From: Phoronis australis
Taxonomy: Eukaryota > Phoronida > Phoronidae
Direction: 5' to 3'
Assembly: GCA_002633005.1 (NCBI GenBank)
Contig: NMRA01000279.1
Span: forward strand, 402,422-464,421
DNA length: 62,000 bases
How positions within the stretch are numbered: position 1 is the stretch's first letter; each line of letters begins with the position of its first letter. A model generated the notes under the pieces. It did not search any database. It was given only the letters and a program-made list of their open reading frames with translations, and was not told the DNA's origin. Shown here piece by piece: positions 42,601-54,600 of the stretch. The position numbers and the translations under genes are program-made.

Positions 42601-45600
42601 GCAGGTTTGCTTGCAAAAATCCCCAGTTGCTCACTACAAGGACGTCCTGCCAAGATTAGGTGTTAGCACATGCATGCAGCAAAATCCCTACCTGCTGAGG
42701 GTTGCCCAGGACAAGTTCACCAAATCCAGCCACTATATGAGGCAGCTTATCCATCATGTCCAATAGTTTCTTGGTCTGTGGGAACTTCTTCAAAGTACCG
42801 ATTATGTCTTCGCTGGACGTGAATTCTAAATAAATCGAAAAACTACACCAATCACATTCATTATGCTGGGAGTGAGTAATAGATAAATGTTCATGTGTCT
42901 GGAGCTCTAAGACATCACACTTAAGTAAAACATCACGGATACTTCCATATTCAATAGAGGTGAACGTTATCTGCACATAGGATCTCTTGTCATATGGCCA
43001 ATCACTCCCCAAGCTTAAAATTCAGTTTACTTACGATATTTGGGCAAAAATGCTACACCAAAGAAAATCCGAGGCTACGAAAATATCCGAGGTTTTCCCG
43101 ATGGGGGTGTCATGTGTGAATTCCGCAGATGAAAACTCGCAAAAATGCAAGATTTCGCAGGGCTTCATGAGATAATTGCCATGTACTTTAAGGGAATGCA
43201 CGTACGTGATCACACTCAGCTTCGACCTCACTTAGATTCCAGCGTCTTCAGAACCTACGTTTGTATTTCTGCGACTATATATTGAGTAGAAGCCTGTTAC
43301 CTATTATTTTGTTCATGATGAATATGGCATGGCGCAGTGAGTCGTGCGCCTTGCTGACAAACTCCCTCATTTGATCGCACTTCCCCAAACTTGTCAGCCA
43401 TTCTTGAAGTCGGTTATTATCCCTGCAGGAGAACAAACAACATTTAGTAAAGTGATAAATAGAATGAATATATCTTAAGATACTTAGTCAATGCTAGTCC
43501 GCAGAACGTCTTCCATCATCCCTTGCACTGTTCAAAGACTCATTGAAGTGCCCAGCATCTTGAACCACAATAGTTACACTTTTGGGATACGACCGCATTG
43601 CCGTCCTACATCTCTCTGAAGAGGGCAAATATTAAAGGAGAATGCCACCTAAAAAAACAACCCATTTTGTATCAATTTAGATCGAGTAGGTCTACTCGAT
43701 AACGGCAGGTTCGGTTGCGTTATCCGCCACCTGACAGCAGACGGAGGTGTTGAAATTATCCAATGACGTAATTGGTTTCACACGCAGTCTGTTCAGCAGT
43801 TCGCAACACGGGTTAGTGGTGTTAACTTATCGCTTGAATTCATCGTTTAAGACCAATAAATCATCAAACTTCGATGTAACCCTTAAAAATACACCGAGTG
43901 CTTATAAAAACGTGTTGTTTTATTTCGCTATTAAGGATTTACTGGTATTTGCGGACACACGGTAGCCTACAAAGTTCGGCAGGCCAATTTACCAAGGTCC
44001 ATAGCAGGAGTTTGGGGTCTGTTCGGAGATAAATTCGAAGTATTCTTCCGTGAATTACAGACAGGAGAACCTTGATCTGTGTTGTTTATACTTGTGATTT
44101 TTTTAGTTCTAAACACACAAAACGCTTCCGGCCAGTGGCTCGGAACCCGATCAGCCCCGTCGCGGCCGCCGGGACTGGCACGTACATACCTGTAAACCAG
44201 CTTGTGTTGGAAACTAAGCCTCCAGTAATGAAAAGACTATGAGTGAGCCAAAGAAATAATGTGCACATAATTATTTATGTGAATTAACCACGAAACTGAA
44301 AATCTACTTACTTGACGGGGGCCGCGAAGTTGGGTTCCCCTTCCACAGACCGTAAGGACAAAGGTTGTACAGTAACAATTATTTGAATAATGTATTTGTA
44401 TTTCTAAATAAAGATTCCCGTAACATTTGACAATAGCATATAAAATCGAGTAATTGTTTCAAAATGGCTTTCTGTCAGCAAACACAGAATTAGCATGCGC
44501 TCACACGGCCTCGGTGCCCAGTCAATTACCTTTGTTGCCGGCATCAAAAGCCAGTAACGCAATGGTTTATTCATTGCTGGCTTCTCAGAACATTCGCACT
44601 CACGAGCACTCCAAGGCACTACAAACTGTATATAATGAGACAAACTTTGTTTTAGTTTCAGAGGTTAGGATCATTTTAGGATGAGAATAACTCATTTTGA
44701 AACAGAACGCAGAATAATAAACGTCTACGTGGCAACTCGCCCGGCGCCAATCCCGACTTCGGGTTCTCGAGGAAGTCGAAAAAACGATATACCCGCTTTC
44801 TTCACAGCTTCATAGTTTGGACAAGCGGGAACCAATGTACTGCAACATAGCGGCATTCACTCAGCAGACGAACCACTGACGTCGCTGCGTCGATTCTCAC
44901 CTTCCTCACAGGTTAACGCGACACTTCTTGGCAAGAAGCGTCGGTGCACTCTGGACTTTGGCGACTCGCGAAGTCGGAGACGATGTTAGTGGCACCAGAT
45001 ACTTGACGAACTGATAGCGAGAAACGGTGGACAGAAACGTCGACACACGAGGTGTGACTGAAAATTCGCCTCTCGAAAGCTTGTACACAAGGCTTGCTGT
45101 CTGTAAGTATGTTGGCAGGATGTGCTAACTGAATCAGATACGGGCTAAAATGTTTCATGGAGGCAGCAATGGCGAAAGCCTCAACTTTACATGGGAGCCA
45201 AGTAACCTGTCGTGATTTCAGTTTCGCACTGAAGAAGCCGAACACACGTGGCGTGTCCTCACGAGAGAGACATAGTGTACCAGCGATGCCTGGGTGCTTG
45301 GCGGAGGCGTCCGTGACTATCCATAGCTGGTCGTCCGGTCGGGGTAGATTGATAGTTTTATCCGTGGACGATGCCTTTTGGTCCGAGGTGAAGGCAACAT
45401 GTAACTCATCGATCCAGGTAATGCGGTCTTTTGATTCCGACCCAGACATAGCGATGTCCAGTGGGGCGATGAAAGATGCACAGTAAAGCATGACCCTCGA
45501 CATAGCTTTCACAGCTCCAATGAAGGATCTCATTTGTTGAACAGTATCACGTTTTGGACAAGACGAGAGGGCAGCTATCCGATGTGAGCTAGCTTGTAAA

Positions 45601-48600
45601 GTACCCATCTCCCAAATCCAGCCGAGGACTTCTGTGCGTCGTGGGTCTATGACTGTCTTCGTAGGCGATAGACGGGTTCGGCTGTGGACAGTGCAGACAG
45701 CACACTTTTCCATTTGGTAATCAAGTCTGTGATAGTCTAACCATCACAGTAGAGGTCGTCGGCAAGCTTGGTGACGGCCCCTTCTCCCAAAAGCTCGACC
45801 AATACCCGACATGGCAACTCTTCCGAACCGGGCATACCCATGGCGTAACATGCGTGAACACGGATACCTCGGAAAGGTGTGGATGCATTACAAGATTTCA
45901 TGGAATTTCGTGACAAAGGAATTTGGTAGAAGGCACTGGTAGGATCAGTCTTGATGAACTTCCATTGACCAATCATCCGAAGCACGGAATCTACGTCAGG
46001 CATGAGAGATGGTTGGAGCTTGGCGAATCGGCCGACGTTTGCAAATGCTGTTACTAAACGAAAATCTCCCTGAGGTTTCTTGTCTAGAAACGAAGGATTA
46101 AGATATTCTACTGTTATGCCCACATCCTGTAGACGGGCGAATACTCCCAGTAGCTCCGGATCATTGAATTTTTGTTGCAATCCCAGGAGTTTGTTCTTGG
46201 AGTATTGGGGAGGCGGCCTTTCCTCTGTGGAGGTTGCGTAGGACCCATGTTGACAACTGCCTCGAACTGTCCTTCGGCGCCGTTGTACCCGGGGTATTGC
46301 GGATCAAAAACGTGGGCGAATTTGTGATGCAGGGCGTGAAACCTGTCCCAACCTGCAGTATGTAAAATATTGTCGAGATCAACGGCGAGAAAACGATGGT
46401 GATCCAAGGTAGTTTGGGTTGATGGGGTACACTGGGTGGCTGTCGGGGATCCAGCTGGAACCTCTGGAGGAGTGAACACGGCAAAACTGTTCATCTCTTC
46501 GCAAAAATCGGGGTTCATCTGTGTTGTTGAATAAGCGAATCTTGCCATCAGTCGTGGCAAGGATGGCGGGTTGTGGCCATACCTGGGAAACACCCGTAGA
46601 GCGGAGACTAATGGTGTCAGTGCGAGGTTCGATGGCAATATCTTCTTCAGGATCGGCAAAATCAGACGGGGTCTCCAACTCAAGACCATCACCAGGGCAT
46701 ACATCTGTCACGTGAGGGAGAGTACGGATTACGTGGGACAGTCTTGCTGTAGGTCGTGGGTATTGGTTTACGGGTTTGCCATACGTGTATGTAGATCCGT
46801 CAGCCAACGTGATAACCTTGCGAGCAGGTCGTACTGAAATGTCATTGTAAATCATATATGGGGTTGCTACATCAAGGAACTCGATAACAAGACCGTCGAA
46901 AACGAAGGAATGCTTGTCACGTGTGAAAACAAGGCGAGTTTCCCCCACAACCTATAGAGTAGATGTACCATCGGCGTGGAAGGCGGTTTGGGACTTTTTA
47001 AAAACTTTTTGCGTCCAACGAACGTGCCCACGATGCGCTAATCATGTTTCCGGTCACACCACAATCAAATGTCAAACGCACGGGGGTTTGACCACCAAAG
47101 GTGTCGATGTAAGGAGACTTGATTATGAGGACGCGAAGCGCAACTGCGGAATCAGGACAGTAGTGGTCGTAAGATGTGTCTTGTGGGGAACCTTCCTCCG
47201 TCAGTGACGTCGTCAACGTCGGTGGACCGTGCTTTGAGAAAGGCGCGCTTGTCATCAGGCGGGTGTAACGGGCACACAGACAAGAAGTGGTCTGAGGGAG
47301 TGCGACGGGCGGTGGTATATAAGACGCACGACGGGGTTATACGGCAACCTGGGGGGTTTGTCTTAGAGCTGGTTATACGCATTGATTGAATGTCCTCGAC
47401 GCACCTGAGCTCATCAAGTAGTGAATTCATAGCGTGAGAAATTTCGGTCTTGATGGAGGCGAGGGACTTGTTGCGCAACTCCGCGCCGTACTGTTGCTTA
47501 TCAAGTTGGGGTAGACGAGGGTTGACCAGCTGTTACCATAAAAACACAATAGTATTTTCGATGGAGGGAGACATGTCTTCGTCGATGTCGACAGCTTCGC
47601 CATGATGCGTAATGCCCCACCCAACGGTAAGTAAGTTGTCCTCGAAAAAAGCAGTGAGGCGCTGGAATAGGTCTTCAGGACGTTAATTGGGATCTAATGA
47701 TATGAGTCCCAGGTCTAAGAAGTGTGTTCTTGCGGAAGCGAAGCCGAAATGTTGGTGGGTTTTATTCCAAATGTCCTGGACGGAGGTGGATGATTTCAGG
47801 ATAGAATTACCGGTACGGGATGACGGAACAAAAATTAACGAATTTGTCCCAGCATGAGCTCTAAGTGAGACAATTTCATGTGAGCAGAACGCCGCTGCGG
47901 CTCTGGGGTGTCTTCCTCGGGGTAGCCGGTCAGACCACGTAGTGGAAAAACGGCGGTTATCTCGAGCCAACTATTGCCGTCGACACGAAATGGCGCGAAG
48001 TGAAGATATAACGAGAGGAAGTAGGCCTACAACATGTTCTGCCTCCAGCCAGTCAAATGAGGTTACAGTCTTACTCTTAGTGAGCGGCCACTGTTTCGGA
48101 GCTCGGGTTGTAGCGATGTCGCTACCACCACTCCAGATAAACTAAACAATGAATAGTAAGTTTAAAGTGTTTCGTCCGCAAACGACAACACGAGACGGAA
48201 CCGGAAGAGATCCAACCAAACACAGTCCTACGAACAACACTAACAGTACAATGACGCAAATGGTAGCACATAGGGCCAATTGTTCACTTGCAATTACCCG
48301 TAAGTTTATTATAAATTATCATGAATACTCACAGGTTAGCCAAGCCTTGCAATATGACTAATGAGAATTCTTCCTCAATCTCTCGGTTGAAAATATTGCC
48401 GAATGCCTCGGACTTCGGAAGTACAAGACCAAACTTCTCTTCAAATGGTTTTGGGTCAGAAAAGAATGCCACAGCATGGGTAACAAATGACTTCATATTG
48501 TCGGCTATGGTTTCCAACTCATCATGGGTAATTGTGTCCATATTCATCGTCTGCGAAGAAAAGAATGGAGACACTGTTACTAGCAAAATAATTGTTTACG

Positions 48601-51600
48601 TCATTGAATTTGGGTGAGCTCACTTTAAGAGAGGCCATTAGTTCATTTGATCATCTGGGTAATTGCGCGTTAGGCAGTTTTTCAGTAGTGAAGTTTATGA
48701 CATTTAGAGAAATTTTCAATACAGATTAGAAATGCCGCATGATTCCTGTCTGGTTCACTGTGAGATACCATGCCAAAATGGCCACCCACATGGGTAGTAA
48801 TTATAGTTCAGTAAGGAACGTTCATTGATATGCATGTTTAGGCCTAGGTCTAGTAATTCTAGGAACAGTGTTAAGAACTCGTGGATGCGTCATGTTGAAC
48901 ATAACGAATAGCGAATTTGTTCCATTCGAAACAAAACGTAACCTGGTTTTAAACTAGGTCATTTGCCGGCACAGGCATTAGATATACGTTTGGTTGAAAC
49001 CTGAAATATGCTATGGGACGCCTTTGGTGATTTCGTTCACATCAGGGCGCTGCGGCGAATTCCGATACAAGTGGGGGTACAAGTAATCACTCCTTGGTAC
49101 ACGTGGGCAGAGCCGTAAATAACACAACATCGACTCGATTCTGTTCCTAATTGACCTATCAAGTGGATTTTGAGTGACGGCTTAACTGACCATTTAGAAT
49201 GCATCAATATTGGCACACCTTCATTTCCAAGCCGCCATTTTTACCGACAAACAACATGATGCCAGGTAAAACTTATTGTTTGTTAGTCGACATTACGCAA
49301 GGGGACGGAGCTGGCGATTGGTCAATTGTTCGAATAAAGGTGAAAATTAGTTCACTTGACATAGCAGTAGGTTAATGGGTGTAGCTTAGCTCTCAGTGCC
49401 ATGAATTCAAGGGTAGTGTGGAAAAGCCGAGTAGTGGATGCCGTACCCTTCCGATCAGCATTGCTTTGGCTATAACGACCAGGTACATTGTTTTTGGACT
49501 TTAAGTACGAGTCGTGCAAAAATTGAGTCGAAAACTGGTACAAAATATCATATTCTTCTTTTCACAATTTTCCATTAATCATCGCTTTCTTAAATAACAA
49601 AACTATCGTAAAACTTATGTTCCATGTCTCTTTTTAAGGTAGTACATCACAGGCCCAATTGATGAGTAAAGATGTATCATTGTGGATAGAGCATTCATCG
49701 CAGCAGCTTCGAGGAACCCATATTCTAATATCTTTGTCTTTATCCCGGCTAGCAATCTTTTGAATCATTGCTGGTTTAATTAGCCATTTACTCAATGTCT
49801 ACCACACCGGTTCACTTCATTTTTACGTTAGAATTGTACCCTAAATTAATTAACATTACAAGTTAATTAGGTCACTAATTAGTTAATTAGTCACTCAGTA
49901 CATGAAGACATTCATTACTACTGCTTCAATCTGTCACATGAGTAATTATTTCCGAATTAAATAAATTCATCTTTTTCTTCTCATGTACCAATACACCATC
50001 AAGAGCTCACGAGAAGTTTTCTAACGATACGACTCTTATGCATTTCTGTTAAATACGGAGCAGTTACGAAAAGTTTTAGACAGTAAAGAAGATGAGACTT
50101 TTCCTATTGGCCTATAATGAGTTTGATATCAGATTAGTGCTCGTGTGGTGCTTTCAACACGTGGATACGTTTTAAAGAAATTTGTAGACTTTCGAAATTA
50201 CTGTAATGCGTCTAGATTGATTTACATTACGCCCATCAGCTAGGCAGCCGCACTCACGACCGGAGTGCTGAGGAGAAAGCACAGACCCTCCGTTTGACAA
50301 TGTTTGGGACCATTAGACAACAAAGTGGTCCAAAAAAAATCTCAATGAAATTTGTTCGGAAGAAGATTTGGATGATAACAGTTCTGAACTTATTTTTGAC
50401 TAAACAAAAATTCCACCCTAGACCCTATATTCCATACCACGAAAAGACACAGGAACAAATAAATGTACTTGAATGTCCTGTGCAACTTCATCCGCGTGAG
50501 ATCAAAGTTGACATGCTATAGAGTTCAGTGGGTCACAAGTATTTTTGTGCAGATCAATGGTTAGTGGAAAGAAAGTGAAACCGGTGAGAATCGAAAAATG
50601 TCCACTTTTTAAATATTCGTTGTTTGGTAGCACTAGAAACCCGCTATCAAAATTGAGTTGCTTATTTTTGTGTGTTTTTGTGCAAGCCACAATGCACGAT
50701 ATGCACGTCGCGTTGTTCACCTTGGAGCGTTTGATCTTCATTGTTAGATTATTTGTTACGATAGCATTTCCGAAAATAGGCTTCCAGGATACATTCATGC
50801 GGCGTATTTGAAAAGTGGGCATGCCCAAAACTCAAAACAGTCGTTAGGATATTAATGGACACCAACAGGCTATAACCATAAAAATCCGTGACAAATCTCT
50901 TCTGTTGGCGCGACACATGTAGGAGTTTTTAATCCATGGTTGTACTTCAGCACCTACTAGTCATTACCACGTAACCTATCGGTACAACCATATACGGTAT
51001 TTAAATTGGCTCAATTTTCCAGGAATACCCGTTTATTGAAACTTAATCTCCGTCCTGTACTTTGAATAGACATGCAAATTCCACCTTAAAATGAATTTAA
51101 AAAGCTTACCATCATGACGAGGTCTTTCACCATTCTAGTGTCCCTCGTGAGGTCCATATAAAGCTGGGTCAAGTTGGTAGACAAAACCTTACAGACAAGA
51201 GTCTGCAGGTCAGTCATATTAATTTTGTTGGCTTTAGGTTCTGCTATCAGTTTCTTGAATACACTGGCATCTGAGCACATCGCTGCACGGTTACCGCAAG
51301 ACATCCAGTCGCACAGCTACGTGTAATAAAAACAACATTACTGTTCCTACTTCTATACATTTGGTTTGACTAGTTCTACTACTTGTACTAATTCTGTTGC
51401 TAGCACAACTGCTGTAACTATCTACTTCTACTACTATTACTACTACTGATTACTAGTACGGCTAAAGACTCATTTGCCATTATTACTGCAGTTCTACTAG
51501 TGTGCTAGTGACACTGAAATAACTTAAGTGTGTATGTGTGGGGGGGGGGGNATCTTCATATATATGCGCTTGTGTGCATATGAGGTATACATCATGTCAC

Positions 51601-54600
51601 ATATGTATGTTGGGGCATATTATCACCATCCTGTCAAGGAGTACCCCCGCTCGATATCTCATCAACCCTGGTCCGAACTTAAAAAAATTTGGGACAAATA
51701 TGTTACAACGGTGTATGTCATTTTTCAATCTACCGGCCCTCAGGGTCACAGGGATGGGCTTTTCAGGTTTTTGGGGAGGGAGATGATGGACAGATTTCAA
51801 CGAAAATTGACAGAAAAATAAGTGACGGCAATGGGCTTGCACCTATAGCCATTTAGCTGTCGACAATATTCTTTTTCAGCTGCATGTTTTTAGGAAGAAA
51901 GTTTCCGGGTGATAACAACACAATAATTGAATTGAAAAACATACATGTATTTCATTGAAACTTGACACGTAGGTGCGTAACGGTATTGCGCCAGCATCAT
52001 TTCATTTTGGGACAGCTTTGAGCTCTGCAACTCCCCTTGTGGCCATCTTGTCTGGTTGTCATGTTTTCCCGTTGTTTGCTCGATACTTCAAAAACTCTTG
52101 GCCCCGGGTTCTATTTGTTTTACCCAAATTCGAATTTGGAATTAATGGGCCTTTTCAAGACTTGTTATAAGAAATAGCGATTCAGAATATCTAGAAAACT
52201 GATCAACGGATTTTAGTAAATCTCGACACAGAGGTAGGTGACAGCAATCGGCCTACACCAGCCCATTTTCCGACAAATTTGATCTGTACAGCACCCTCTG
52301 GTGGCCGTTTTGGTTTCGACTAGGTGCTTTTCACCACTTGTTGAGGGAAAAGAGTTTCCGGGTGATGTCTAGAGAACCAATTGACGGTTTTCAATGGAAC
52401 TTAACTCACCGGTATGCGGCAGCAATGTGCCACGATAAACTAGCCTTTTCGGGTGTTAAAAAATGTCATTGCATCTTCCTATGGTATGTATTATACGTGA
52501 TGATGATATTAGGGAATATTGAAACGTCGCGATATGAAGCAGAGCGTTTTGTTTGTAAATCACGCCCGTATAAATTATGTTTAAGCCGCAAATAACTGAT
52601 CTACACCGTTAAAAGTTAATTTATGCCACAGATTATTGATTTACAACATAGAAAAATTATGTCTCAAATAATTTTAATTAAAATTAAAATTAAAGTTAAA
52701 ACTTTCGCCATAAATAGCAAATTTATGCAAGTAATTTGTGAAACGTTCACGCCATTTGGCCAATGATAGAGACATACACTTTGCGGCTCTCTCGAGGCGC
52801 ATATCTGCACTTCCTCTTGCTGTTGTTAAATCACATAACAATGCTGTTGCAAACACAGAAGTCAGGGCTGTGGATGTGAAATTAGCTATGAGGGACCTAG
52901 GCCGAGCTATTCGACATAGTTTTTGATGAAAGAAAGAAGAACACGAAGAACTAGTCTTGAGGTAGAAAGTCCATAGATTTTGCAAAGGAACTGAATTTTT
53001 GACACGTAAATTGTCACGTACCTTACTGCCATCTTTCATTACAGACAGCCACGTCATCACGACAGACTCAGATATTGCCGGTGACATTTCAATTACTTCC
53101 GACACATATCCCAACTCAGGAACAGAATGTTGAAACCAGTCAGTGTAACCTAAAATAATGAATATGAGAAGTTCTGTGACGCATCCTGGAACACGAGGAG
53201 AATCCAATTCTATGAATTCTTGGACTTAGACTAAATGTTACTTCGATCTCACTCAATGACCGACGTAGATTTGTCGAATAACACCTGGGAGTTATACCTT
53301 TTTCATGTTATCATACTCTTTGGTAATGAATTGCATTGAACTGCATTCTTGCTCTGTCATAATAAAGAGCCTACATCTATTGTCGCACGCAACTTTTCGT
53401 CTCTGCAAACAGAGCACGCGCTCGTACTGTACAATACACAACTTCGTTGATCCGCAAGTTGGTCATGTCTGAATTTGAACACAAAAATGGCGAAGCAAAT
53501 GGAGAAGTTAAATGCCTTTGGATGTATATTACAAGAGCAACGCAGAGCGTTGAAATGCTTCCACGAATGTATCGCAAATGGTGTGCTTTTAGGGTTACTT
53601 ATTTGTATCATCAAAATGGCCACTAGATGGCTCAAAATACATCGAATCCATCTGAAAACCAAAAAATGTCATACCTTTTTTAAAGGAAAGCCACTTATCA
53701 AATTTCAATAAAATTCGTCGAGGAACTTCAGAGAAACAGAGGAAAACGTAAAAAAAAGGAATTGCCACCAGGGGGCACAACGGTACACCGATCTGTCCGA
53801 AAGTCGTGGTCTTCCGTTGTCAACTTCATATATTTATACATTTGCTAAATTTAATAAAGATCCTGTTCAACGTTTAGGAGATACAGCCATGGCCGCAAAA
53901 ACAAACAAAACTGTCACTAGGAGGCGCCACAGAAGTCGAAGTCGTCGGAAAATCATCGTCAACTGTCTTCATCACAGTACGAACATACATGCCAATTTTC
54001 ACAATCATCCTTAGAGTGGCTTGGTTGTTAGAAGGGCGGACGCCAAAAAACGACTCGAAAATAGTAAAAATGGCCACTAGATGGCGCAAAATGTCTCGAA
54101 TCCATCCGAAAACGAGAGGATAGTGTTAACTCATTAATAGATGCCTATGTGCCAAATTTCATGAAAATCGGTCTATAACCTTTGAAGACAGAAAGCCAAA
54201 CGTAAAAAACTAAAATTGCCACTAGGGGGCACAGCGGTATTTGGGTCGGTCTGAAGCACGTCGCCCTCTATGGTCAACCCCATAAGAACATACCTGCCAA
54301 ATTTCAAAAATATCCTGCAAGGGGTTTAGGAGATACAGCCGCGGACGCCAGACGCCCGGACGCCCAGACAGAGATGACGGCAATATGCGAACACATATAA
54401 ATATGGACGCATAAAAATTGGATAATTTTATTACGAGGGATATAGAATATGATGACACAGTGTGCAAGTCTCGATGAAACACAGGTGAAAATCCCAATAC
54501 CAATAACAAGAAAGTCGATAATGAAAACGTGGTTATACATAAAGAGCTGATGGACCACAATGTTATTATGGACACTGTGTTCAAATGAGCTTTTCCTATT

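Noticed and set aside
44913-48145. An intact, active retrovirus-like element
   Set aside because: Frames are broken repeatedly, integrase and envelope are not visible, and no LTR pair was found.
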